A DNA stretch of 23,076 nucleotides from positions 1 through 23,076 of the forward strand of contig JAPLWW010000096.1 of assembly GCA_026396375.1 (NCBI GenBank), given 5' to 3'. Positions within the stretch are counted from its first letter, which is position 1. Each line of letters begins with the position of its first letter. The stretch comes from Microcaldota archaeon (GTDB lineage: Archaea; Micrarchaeota; Micrarchaeia; Anstonellales; J096). The notes beneath the pieces were generated by a model. It was given only the letters and a program-made list of their open reading frames with translations. It had not been told where the DNA came from and searched no databases. Positions 15,502-23,076 of the stretch are shown here, piece by piece. The position numbers and the translations under genes were made by a program.

Positions 15502-18500
15502 ATGGTAAAGGAAATTATGCCAGTGTATTTCAATCACAATTCCCTTGTCAAGCAGCAGCTTGAGTCGTACAACAAGTTTGTATTGGAGGGAATCCAGGAG
15601 ATAGTGGACAGCGTGGGGCTGATAAAGACCAATGTTGAGGGATTTGAGATAAAATTAGGGAAAGTGAAGCTCTCACAGCCAAGATTCTATGAGGTAAGGG
15701 GAGGCTACAGGAGCATCTATCCAAGCGAGGCCAGGATAAGGAACATCACTTACGCGGCCCCGGTATTCCTGGAGATGATGCCGATATACAACAACGTTGA
15801 AACGAACAGGTATTCTGACATTTTCATAGGGGAAGTGCCTGTAATGACAAAATCCGTTCTCTGCCACACAAGCCAGATGTCAAAGGAGGAGATGATTGAG
15901 ATAGGCGAGGACAATCTCGACCCAGGCGGATATTTCATAATAAACGGAAGCGAAAGGGTGCTGATAAGCCTTGAGGACTTGGTGCCCAACAAGGTCATGA
16001 CAATAAAGGATGACGACGGGATAGTGTCAAGCAAGATGTTCTCAGTCCATCAAGGATTCAGGGCAAGGTGCGTGATAAAGAGGAGCAACGACGGGCTGCT
16101 TCTTGTTGATTTTCCTTCTGCGCCAAACGGATTGGGTTTATTTTCACTGATAAAGGCGATGGGAATAAAGGACGAGAAAAAGCTCTACGAGCTGTTTGAC
16201 GAGGAGATGATGATCATAAAGAACGATGTTCTTTACAACATGGAAAACGATCCATCGAAATTAAGCGAGGACGAGCCTGATTTATACATCGCAAAGAGGT
16301 TTTCCCCGGGACAGCCCAAGGAATACCAGCTGACAAGGTTCAATTACCTGATAGACAACTATCTTTTGCCTCACTTGGGAACAACGCCGGAATTCAGGAA
16401 AAAGAAGATCATGTACATGGTCAAGATGGCAAGCAGGACAACGCTTGTCGCAAACGCAAAGATGTCTGCTGATGACAGGGACCATTATGGAAACAAGAGG
16501 GTAAAGCTGGCAGGGGACCTCATGGGCGAGCTTTTCAGGTACGCATTCAATTACCTGATAAAGGACATAATCTACCAGGCAAGCAGGGCGGATGTGAGAG
16601 GAAGAAAACTGCAAGTGCACACGATAGTGAGGCAGGACGCATTGACAGACAGGATATTGTACTCAATGGCAACAGGGAACTGGGTTGCAGGGCAGACTGG
16701 AGTGAGCCAGCTGCTGGACAGGATAAGCTACTTATCATCATTAAGCCACAGGAGAAGGGTAATATCCCCGCTTACGAAAAAGCACCCCCATTTCAAGGCA
16801 AGGGACCTTCACGGGACCCATTACGGCAAGCTTTGCCCGTCCGAAACGCCAAACAGGTTCGAGAAGGCTGAAAGGTGCTCCATATACATCAATGGAAGGC
16901 TTATAGGATTCCACAAGGAAGGAAAGGCACTTTGCGAAAAGATCAGGGAAACAAGAAGGAACAGCATGATAGACCCCCAGGTCAACGTGAGGTACAAGAG
17001 AAGCACAAACGAGCTCTTTGTAAACACTGACAAGGGAAGGGCAAGAAGGCCTTATATTGTAGTGAAGGAGGGAAAGAATCCGATAACTCCTGAAATCAAG
17101 AAAAGGATAGAGAACAACCAGCTCAACTGGAACCATCTTCTGAAGATGGGGGTTATTGAGTACATGGATGCAGAGGAAGAGGAGGATTCATACATAGCAA
17201 GGAATGAGAAGGAATTAACGCCTGAGCATACCCATCTGGAGATAGACGGCTCAAGCATATTCGGGGTTGTGGCAAGCGTGATACCCTATCCTGAATACAA
17301 CTCAAGTCCTAGAATTACTATGGCATCGTCCATGGCCAAGCAGAGCCTAGGGTTATACTTATCAAACTTCAACCACAGGTATGACACAAGGGGATACATA
17401 ATGTACTATCCCCAGCAGCCTTTGGTGCAGACTGATGCCTATAAGTATATGGGAATCAGGAACAGGGCAGCAGGCCAGAATTTCGTTGTTGCTGTATTGT
17501 CATACAAAGGATGGAACCTGGAGGACGCTGTTGTGATAAACAAGTCTGCAACCGACAGGGGCCTGGGAAAAACAGCGATGTTCAGGACCTATGAGATTGA
17601 GGAAGTGACCTACCCTTCAGGGCAGAAGGATGTCATTGAAATCCCATCTCCCAAAGTCAACGGATATAGGGGAGAGGATGTCTACGCCAACCTGGATGAG
17701 GACGGAATAGTCATACCTGAAAGCGATGTAAAGGAAGGGGATGTGCTAGTTGGAAAGACTTCGCCCCCAAGGTTCCTTGAGGAAATGTCGATCTTCGGAG
17801 TCTATGAGGAAAAGAAAAGGGAAAGCTCGGTTGCAGTTAAGGAAGGGGAATACGGAAAAGTCGACTCTGTCATATTGACAGAAGGCGCAAGCGGAAACAA
17901 GGTTGTCAAAGTCAGATTAAGGCTTCCGAAAACCCCGGAAATAGGGGACAAAGTTGCTTCAAGGCACGGGCAGAAGGGAGTCATTGGGATAACGGTGCCC
18001 CATGAGGACATGCCGTTCACTGAAAGCGGAATAGTTCCTGATTTATTGATAAACCCGCATGCACTGCCAAGCAGGATGACAGTCGGGCATATGCTCGAGA
18101 TGCTGGGAGGCAAGGCATCATGCCTTGACGGAAACATCATGGACGGAACAGCGTTCAACGGGGACGAGAGGGAAAAGTTCATGAAGATCCTGAAGGATCT
18201 TGGGTTCGACGAATACGGCGAAGAATACCTTTATGACGGAATAACAGGGCAAAAGATAAGGGCCAAGATTTTTATAGGTGTAATTTATTACCAGAGATTG
18301 TACCACTTGGTTTCAAACAAGATGCACGCAAGGAGCAGGGGCCCTGTGCAGTTGCTTACGCTTCAGCCTACTGAAGGAAGGAGCAGGGAAGGAGGACTGA
18401 GGTTCGGGGAGATGGAAAGGGATACTCTGATCGGCTTCGGCGCCGCATCTGTAATCAGGGAAAGATTATTGGAGGAAAGCGACAAGTCCAGCCAATACAT

Positions 18501-18693
18501 CTGCAGGGACTGCGGAAGCATGGCATTCTACAATTTCCTGGCAAAGAAGCCGTTGTGCCCACTCTGCCAAAGCGAGAACATCGCGGAAGTGGAGATCAGC
18601 TATGCGTTCAAGCTATTGATAGACGAGATAAAGGCTATGGGAATATTCCCCAAGCTTATTGTTGACAAGAAGGCAAATAGGGAGGAGGTGTGA
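15502..18693 (+). CDS. rpoB: DNA-directed RNA polymerase subunit B, unsplit, with a missing conserved segment
   Basis: RpoB is the second largest subunit and forms half of the active centre. The 1063 residues cover both B'' and B' regions in one gene. Recognised segments include GYFIINGSERVLISLEDLVP (143-162), DRDHYGNKRVKLAGDL (325-340), LHGTHYGKLCPSETP (436-450), GWNLEDAVVINKSA, the hybrid-contacting GDKVASRHGQKGVIG, the switch-region RSRGPVQLLTLQPTEGRSRE and a C-terminal zinc ribbon CRDCG..CPLC. After ETP450 the near-universal EGPNCGLVKNLAL segment and about 30 further residues are absent. Instead NRFEKAERCS leads straight into IYINGRLIGFHKEG. The frame is intact. ATG 15502 follows a GAGGTG ribosome binding site. 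Identity is certain; the gap is addressed in the findings. Confidence 0.97.
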   Translation: MVKEIMPVYFNHNSLVKQQLESYNKFVLEGIQEIVDSVGLIKTNVEGFEIKLGKVKLSQPRFYEVRGGYRSIYPSEARIRNITYAAPVFLEMMPIYNNVETNRYSDIFIGEVPVMTKSVLCHTSQMSKEEMIEIGEDNLDPGGYFIINGSERVLISLEDLVPNKVMTIKDDDGIVSSKMFSVHQGFRARCVIKRSNDGLLLVDFPSAPNGLGLFSLIKAMGIKDEKKLYELFDEEMMIIKNDVLYNMENDPSKLSEDEPDLYIAKRFSPGQPKEYQLTRFNYLIDNYLLPHLGTTPEFRKKKIMYMVKMASRTTLVANAKMSADDRDHYGNKRVKLAGDLMGELFRYAFNYLIKDIIYQASRADVRGRKLQVHTIVRQDALTDRILYSMATGNWVAGQTGVSQLLDRISYLSSLSHRRRVISPLTKKHPHFKARDLHGTHYGKLCPSETPNRFEKAERCSIYINGRLIGFHKEGKALCEKIRETRRNSMIDPQVNVRYKRSTNELFVNTDKGRARRPYIVVKEGKNPITPEIKKRIENNQLNWNHLLKMGVIEYMDAEEEEDSYIARNEKELTPEHTHLEIDGSSIFGVVASVIPYPEYNSSPRITMASSMAKQSLGLYLSNFNHRYDTRGYIMYYPQQPLVQTDAYKYMGIRNRAAGQNFVVAVLSYKGWNLEDAVVINKSATDRGLGKTAMFRTYEIEEVTYPSGQKDVIEIPSPKVNGYRGEDVYANLDEDGIVIPESDVKEGDVLVGKTSPPRFLEEMSIFGVYEEKKRESSVAVKEGEYGKVDSVILTEGASGNKVVKVRLRLPKTPEIGDKVASRHGQKGVIGITVPHEDMPFTESGIVPDLLINPHALPSRMTVGHMLEMLGGKASCLDGNIMDGTAFNGDEREKFMKILKDLGFDEYGEEYLYDGITGQKIRAKIFIGVIYYQRLYHLVSNKMHARSRGPVQLLTLQPTEGRSREGGLRFGEMERDTLIGFGAASVIRERLLEESDKSSQYICRDCGSMAFYNFLAKKPLCPLCQSENIAEVEISYAFKLLIDEIKAMGIFPKLIVDKKANREEV

Positions 18694-18696
18694 AAC

Positions 18697-21180
18697 ATGG
18701 TCCTGCATTACAATCCGGTTGAAGACGAGATAAAGAGGATAAAGTTTGCGATATACTCGCCAGAAATGATAAAATCCATAGGGGCCGCAAGGATAACGGT
18801 TCCTGACACATACGATGATGACGGATATCCTTTGGATGAGGGGCTTATGGACCAGCACCTTGGGGTCATTGATCCTGGATTAAGATGCAAGACATGCGGG
18901 GCGATGTCAAGGGACTGCCCGGGGCATTTCGGCCACATAAACCTTTTCAGGCCTGTTGTGCATCCTCTTTTTGCAAAATACCTCCATAAGATACTGAGCG
19001 CCACTTGCAACAAATGCTACGGCCTTGTTCTTACAAAGGAGGGCAAAAGGCCGAAGAAATGCCCCCACTGCAAGGCAGAGCTTGAGGATATGAAATTCAT
19101 AAGGCCGGTATCATTCTATCTGGGGCAGAAGGAATTGCTTCCCACAGAGATAAAGGAATGGCTCACATTTGTCAAAAACGCAGACCTCAAGAGAATGGGC
19201 TATGATTCCGAGGACGCAAGGCCAGAATGGATGATATTGACAGTGCTTCTTGTGCCTCCTGTAAAGATAAGGCCTTCCATAACATTGGAAAGCGGGGACA
19301 AGAGCGAAGATGATTTGACGCACAAGCTTGTGGAGATAATCAGGGTCAACCAAAAACTGGAGGCAAACATAAACGCAGGGGCACCGCAACTAATTATAGA
19401 GGACCTTTGGAAGCTTTTGCAGTATCATACTATAACCTATTTTGACAATGAGACTGCAGGCATTCCGCCAGCGCGACATAGAAGCGGAAGGCCATTGAAG
19501 ACAATAGCGCAAAGGCTAAAGGGAAAGGAAGGAAGGTTCAGGTACAACCTAAGCGGAAAAAGGGTCAACTTTTCTGCAAGGACAATCATTTCTCCTGATC
19601 CTTACATCAGCCTGAATGAGGTTGGGGTTCCTTTGCCAATAGCAGAGGAGCTTACGCTGCCCATTCCAGTGACTGAATGGAACATTGATTTTCTCAAGGA
19701 GCTGATAAAGAAGAAGGATTATCCCATGGCAAGGTACGTCATAAGGAAAGATGGAGTGAGAATAAAGGTCAATGACGCCTCAAGGGACAGGATCCTTGAA
19801 AGCCTGGGAGTGAACTGGATTGTCGAAAGGCAGCTTATGGAAAAGGACATTGTGCTGTTCAACAGGCAGCCTTCATTGCACAGGGTTTCCATGATGTGCC
19901 ATCTTGCAAAGATACTCCCTGGAAAGACATTCAGGATAAACCCGCTGGTGTGCCCTGCGTACAATGCAGACTTCGACGGGGACGAGATGAACCTTCACGC
20001 TTTGCAAACGGAAGAATCGCAGGCAGAGGCGTTTGAGCTGATGAGGGTTGACAAGCAGATACTCTCGCCAAGGCACGGCCACGCGATCATAAAGATGCAG
20101 CAGGACAACGTTTCAGGAGTCTATTTCCTGACTAGGGATGATGCGGTATTGACCAAGGAGGATGCGTCGCACCTTCTGATCATGGCAGGGATAACAAAGC
20201 TTCCGAAGCCTGATGTCGACAAGAAATACTATTCCGGAAAGGCAGTGTTCTCGATGATCCTTCCTGAGGATTTCTCAGTTACGTACAAATCAAAGCTCGG
20301 GGAGGAAGTCGTGATAAAGGACGGAAAGCTCCTCAAGGGATCAATAGAAAGCAAGGGAATAACAGGGGAGATAGTCGAGAAGATCTTCCTGAAGCACGGC
20401 CCGGAATACACAAGATGGTTCCTGGACTCTGCAACAAGGATGGGCCTGAATTTCCTATTGAGCGTAGGATTGAGCGTATCCATGAAGCAATATACGCTGG
20501 ATGACAAGTCAAAGGAAGAGATAGACAAGATAATCAACAACCTAAACAGGCAGATAGACAACCTCATCGGGCAGTACGACACCAAGACGCTTGAGAGGTT
20601 CCCTGGAATGAGCATGAAGGAAACTGTTGAAGTCACGGTCATGGGCCTGACATCAAAGGCAAGGGACTCCAGCGGGGACATTGTCATGAAATCATTGGGA
20701 AAGGAAAATCCCAGCATACTGATGGCTTTGATCGGAGCAAGGGGATCAATGCTCAATGTGATCCAGATGGCGTCAATGGTGGGCCAGCAGGCAGTGAGAA
20801 ACAAGAGGCCGAAAAGGGGGTATTCCGGAAGGTTGCTTCCTTTCTACAAGCCAGGGGTCCTCAGCGGGAGGGAAAGGGGATTTGTGCATTCATCGTTCAT
20901 GACAGGATTGGAGGTGGATGAGTTCTTCCAGCACGCAATCGGGGGAAGGGAATCCATAGTCAACAAGTCCATCAGGACGGCAAGGTCTGGATACATGCAA
21001 AGGAGGCTTATACATGCAATGCAGGACCTTTCGGTTTCCGAGGACCTTACGGTCAGGGATACCATGGACAGGGTCATACAGTTCGTTTATGGAGGGGATG
21101 CAAAGGACCCGATGTTCTCGACAAACACGGAATTCATAGAGAGCATTGAGGAAGATGACGTAGATACTGCGTCCAAATGA
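18697..21180 (+). CDS. rpoA1: DNA-directed RNA polymerase subunit A'
   Basis: RpoA' is the N-terminal part of the largest subunit. The 827 residues show zinc sites C64-x2-C67, C74 and H77 (CKTCGAMSRDCPGHFGH) and C104-x2-C107 with C122-x2-C125, and the catalytic magnesium loop NADFDGDEMNLH (423-434; D425, D427, D429), which is intact. The funnel region GQQAVRNKRPKRGYS and the bridge helix (about 749-771) follow. In the bridge helix, GREG(L)VDTA of other archaea reads GRESIVNKSIRTARSGYMQR. The protein is slightly short against the usual 870-900. It starts three bases after the rpoB stop and overlaps rpoA2 by four bases. Confidence 0.97.
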   Translation: MVLHYNPVEDEIKRIKFAIYSPEMIKSIGAARITVPDTYDDDGYPLDEGLMDQHLGVIDPGLRCKTCGAMSRDCPGHFGHINLFRPVVHPLFAKYLHKILSATCNKCYGLVLTKEGKRPKKCPHCKAELEDMKFIRPVSFYLGQKELLPTEIKEWLTFVKNADLKRMGYDSEDARPEWMILTVLLVPPVKIRPSITLESGDKSEDDLTHKLVEIIRVNQKLEANINAGAPQLIIEDLWKLLQYHTITYFDNETAGIPPARHRSGRPLKTIAQRLKGKEGRFRYNLSGKRVNFSARTIISPDPYISLNEVGVPLPIAEELTLPIPVTEWNIDFLKELIKKKDYPMARYVIRKDGVRIKVNDASRDRILESLGVNWIVERQLMEKDIVLFNRQPSLHRVSMMCHLAKILPGKTFRINPLVCPAYNADFDGDEMNLHALQTEESQAEAFELMRVDKQILSPRHGHAIIKMQQDNVSGVYFLTRDDAVLTKEDASHLLIMAGITKLPKPDVDKKYYSGKAVFSMILPEDFSVTYKSKLGEEVVIKDGKLLKGSIESKGITGEIVEKIFLKHGPEYTRWFLDSATRMGLNFLLSVGLSVSMKQYTLDDKSKEEIDKIINNLNRQIDNLIGQYDTKTLERFPGMSMKETVEVTVMGLTSKARDSSGDIVMKSLGKENPSILMALIGARGSMLNVIQMASMVGQQAVRNKRPKRGYSGRLLPFYKPGVLSGRERGFVHSSFMTGLEVDEFFQHAIGGRESIVNKSIRTARSGYMQRRLIHAMQDLSVSEDLTVRDTMDRVIQFVYGGDAKDPMFSTNTEFIESIEEDDVDTASK

Positions 21181-22229
21181 AGGTGTTTATGATGACAACG
21201 GGAAATCACGCGCATGCGCACACAAGGAAGAAATATTCAATCAATCCGGGCGAGCCGGTTGGCTTGGTCGCCGCACAGAGCCTGGGAGAGCCGGGAACGC
21301 AGATGACCATGAGGGCATTCCACTACGCAGGGGTTGCCGAGCATGTGCCCACAGGCCTTCCAAGGATGATTGAACTTGTAGATATAAGGAAATCCCCGAA
21401 GAAGCCGATCATAGACATAACCCTGAAGGACAACCTGAAGAAAGACAGGAAGAAAGCCGAGGAGCTTGCGAGGAAGATAGACATGATAGCAGTTTCCGAC
21501 GTTGCCGACATAAAGGAGGACCTTGAAAGGCACAGGATCCTCTTGAGGTTCAACGAGAATGCAGGAAAGAACTTCGGGGTTACCATGAATGACATGCTCA
21601 AGGCAATAAACAAGAAGAGGATGAGGACAAAGGGAAATATAGTGCTGATAAAGTTCAAGAGCTCGGAGTCGAAGAAGCCGTTCAAGATGATGAGGAAGAC
21701 TGTCGAGAAGATAAGGAATACCATAATCAGGGGCGTTCCGGATATAACCATGGCAGTTGTTGTTGACGACAAGGGGGAATTTTTCGTAAGGGCCAAGGGA
21801 GACAACATAGAGGGCCTCCTGGAAATGGAGGAGGTAAACACTGACCACATCTACACCAACAATATCAAGGAGATAGAGGAGATCTACGGCATAGAGGCCG
21901 CAAGGAACGCATTCATAAGGGAGCTTAAGCAGGTCCTGGACATGCAGGGGCTGTATGTTGATGTAAGGCACATAATGCTTCTTGCAGATGCCATGTGCGC
22001 AGACGGAAAGATAACCAATGTAGGAAGAAGGGGCCTGGCAGGAAAGAAGGACAGCGTGCTTGCAAAGGCGGCATTCGAGGAGACAGTGAGGCACCTTACG
22101 GAGGCGGCAGTGAGAGGGGAGATAGACCCGCTCAGGGGAGTGACAGAGAACATCATTGCAGGAAAGACAGTTCCGCTCGGGACAGGAAAGGTAATGCTTG
22201 AGTTCAAGTTCCAGCACAAGGGGAAATGA
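21177..22229 (+). CDS. rpoA2: DNA-directed RNA polymerase subunit A''
   Basis: RpoA'' is the C-terminal part of the largest subunit and carries the trigger loop. The 350 residues open with a short His-rich lead (TTGNHAHAHTRKK), then PGEPVGLVAAQSLGEPGTQ (24-42) and MTMRAFHYAGVAEHVPTGLP (43-62). The usual archaeal helical N-terminal part ahead of PGE (about 40-60 residues) is mostly absent. The trigger-loop stretch between AE and GLPR is one residue shorter than the common AEINVTLGLPR, and the usual Thr before FHYAG is Ala. The C-terminal cleft and jaw regions (VRHIMLLADAMCADGKITNV, GRRGLAGKKDSVLAKAAFEE) are standard. It starts by ATGA overlap with rpoA1. Confidence 0.96.
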   Translation: MKVFMMTTGNHAHAHTRKKYSINPGEPVGLVAAQSLGEPGTQMTMRAFHYAGVAEHVPTGLPRMIELVDIRKSPKKPIIDITLKDNLKKDRKKAEELARKIDMIAVSDVADIKEDLERHRILLRFNENAGKNFGVTMNDMLKAINKKRMRTKGNIVLIKFKSSESKKPFKMMRKTVEKIRNTIIRGVPDITMAVVVDDKGEFFVRAKGDNIEGLLEMEEVNTDHIYTNNIKEIEEIYGIEAARNAFIRELKQVLDMQGLYVDVRHIMLLADAMCADGKITNVGRRGLAGKKDSVLAKAAFEETVRHLTEAAVRGEIDPLRGVTENIIAGKTVPLGTGKVMLEFKFQHKGK

Positions 22230-22266
22230 ATAAAAACATAATGAAAAATATGAAAAGGTGAAATTT

Positions 22267-22740
22267 ATGGCAAGGAAAAAGTCAGTTGAAATCGAGGAAA
22301 AGAAGGAAATTGCCGAGAAGAAGGAGCTTGAGGAAAAGGAGGAGGAAGCAGCCGAAGAGGTTGAGGCAGCTCCGGAAAAGAAGAAAAGGAAGGCGATAAC
22401 AAGGAAAAGGGAGAAGAAGGAGAAGATAAGCCCGCTTGAGAAGGAGATTAGATTGTTGATTGACAGCGGAAAGGTTGAGTTCGGGACAAGGAAGGGAATC
22501 TCATCCGTATTGCTTGGAAAGGCTAAAGGCCTTATCTTTGCCTCAAACATCAGGAGGGAGACATTGGATGACCTCAACTACTACTCATCAATGAACAAGA
22601 AGATGGCAACTTTGCCTTTCTCAGGGACATCAATGGAGCTTGGGAAGCTCTGCGGAAAGCCTTTCCCGATATCCATAATCGCGATATTCGAGTTCGGGGA
22701 AACAACGAAAGACAAGCTTGAAAAATTAACAAAGGGATAG
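22267..22740 (+). CDS. rpl30e: Ribosomal protein L30e with a long charged N-terminal extension
   Basis: The C-terminal 100 residues match L30e of the large ribosomal subunit (LIDSGKVEFGTRKGISSVLL, then GKAKGLIFASNIRRETLDDL, then FSGTSMELGKLCGKPFPISI), which sits after rpoA2 in most archaeal polymerase operons. About 55 residues ahead of the core are almost all Lys, Glu and Ala (EEKKEIAEKKELEEKEEEAA, then PEKKKRKAITRKREKKEKI), an extension not usual in the family. The frame is open from a GTG at 22258, but ATG 22267 lies 6 bases after an AAGGTG ribosome binding site and is preferred. Confidence 0.92.
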   Translation: MARKKSVEIEEKKEIAEKKELEEKEEEAAEEVEAAPEKKKRKAITRKREKKEKISPLEKEIRLLIDSGKVEFGTRKGISSVLLGKAKGLIFASNIRRETLDDLNYYSSMNKKMATLPFSGTSMELGKLCGKPFPISIIAIFEFGETTKDKLEKLTKG

Positions 22741-22745
22741 AAAAT

Positions 22746-23076
22746 ATGGAACTTAATCCTGATGCAATCGAGTATTTCAACATCTTTGAGTCATTCACCG
22801 GCGTGATGCCCCTTGACATGATAGACGTAAGGGGGAGCCTGTTCTTCATCGTTGCCCCTGACAAAATAGGCCTTGTATTGACTGGAAAGGGGAGGAAGAT
22901 AGAGAACCTCAAGGCAAAGATAGACAGGAATGTGTACATTGTCGCCAATTCCGACGATCCGCTTCAGTTTGCGAGGAACCTGTTCAACAACGTGAGGATC
23001 CTTGAGACAACCGACGAGAACATCATGGGCGAGACCGTGCTCTACCTTATTGTTGACGAGAAGGACAAGAGCAAGG
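22746..23076 (+). CDS. nusA: Archaeal NusA-like transcription factor, partial
   Basis: The gene begins at ATG 22746, 5 bp after the L30e stop, and is cut by the right edge after 110 residues. Segments MELNPDAIEYFNIFESFTGV, FFIVAPDKIGLVLTGKGRKI (the KH-domain GxxG-type loop) and NVYIVANSDDPLQFARNLF match the short archaeal NusA, an RNA-binding protein of two KH domains that accompanies RNA polymerase. Position after L30e is the standard archaeal order; rpsL and rpsG would be expected next. Confidence 0.9.
   Translation, partial: MELNPDAIEYFNIFESFTGVMPLDMIDVRGSLFFIVAPDKIGLVLTGKGRKIENLKAKIDRNVYIVANSDDPLQFARNLFNNVRILETTDENIMGETVLYLIVDEKDKSK

Noticed and set aside
21237..22577. Long minus-strand open frame of 446 codons opposite rpoA2 and L30e
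   Set aside because: It lies wholly opposite two certain genes; the AGG/GAG-rich codons of the plus strand leave few stops on the other strand. The product resembles no family.

Overview
The window is archaeal. It carries the archaeal RNA polymerase operon order rpoH-rpoB-rpoA1-rpoA2-L30e-nusA, a two-ring Cdc48/VAT ATPase, the Kae1-associated kinase Bud32, class III (type IV pilin-like) signal peptides, an XPD/Rad3 Fe-S helicase and a geranylgeranyl-reductase-type flavoprotein. Arginine is coded mostly by AGG/AGA. TATA-like boxes sit about 26 bp upstream of several start codons, which suggests mostly leaderless transcripts. The compact gene packing (many ATGA overlaps, no gene-free stretch above about 190 bp) and the divergent core proteins suggest a DPANN-type lineage such as Micrarchaeota or Diapherotrites. 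That placement is a guess from style, not from a search.

Layout. (1) 1-1278, minus: N-terminal part of a membrane-anchored GLUG-repeat surface protein that runs off the left edge. (2) 1279-1425: divergent promoter region with a run of inverted repeats. (3) 1426-5959, plus: a compact operon of a 92-aa unknown protein, Cdc48 with a large insertion in its first ATPase domain, a small membrane protein, Bud32 and two overlapping pilin-like genes. (4) 5969-7714, minus: a caspase-like cysteine protease candidate with a FlgD/T9SS-sorting-like C-terminus. (5) 7792-13360, plus: an ABC transporter module (duplicated permease, ATPase, AAA-associated C-terminal-domain protein), the XPD-like helicase and a frame-disrupted geranylgeranyl reductase. 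(6) 13394-14438, minus: a small lipoprotein and a coiled-coil protein. (7) 14630-15097, plus: an ankyrin-repeat protein. (8) 15240-23076, plus: the RNA polymerase operon, cut in nusA by the right edge.

The most unusual content is in two places. The RNA polymerase departs from strongly conserved positions around the active centre in three subunits. RpoB lacks about 40 residues including the near-universal EGPNxGLVKN segment after ETP, the RpoA' bridge helix has an NKS in place of the usual DTA, and the RpoA'' trigger loop is one residue short. Separately, the 581-aa minus-strand gene has a gingipain-like layout (His-Cys caspase-type core followed by a FlgD-like domain) but no signal peptide, and it is transcribed divergently from the ABC module. 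No rRNA, tRNA, CRISPR array, transposase or integrase was seen.
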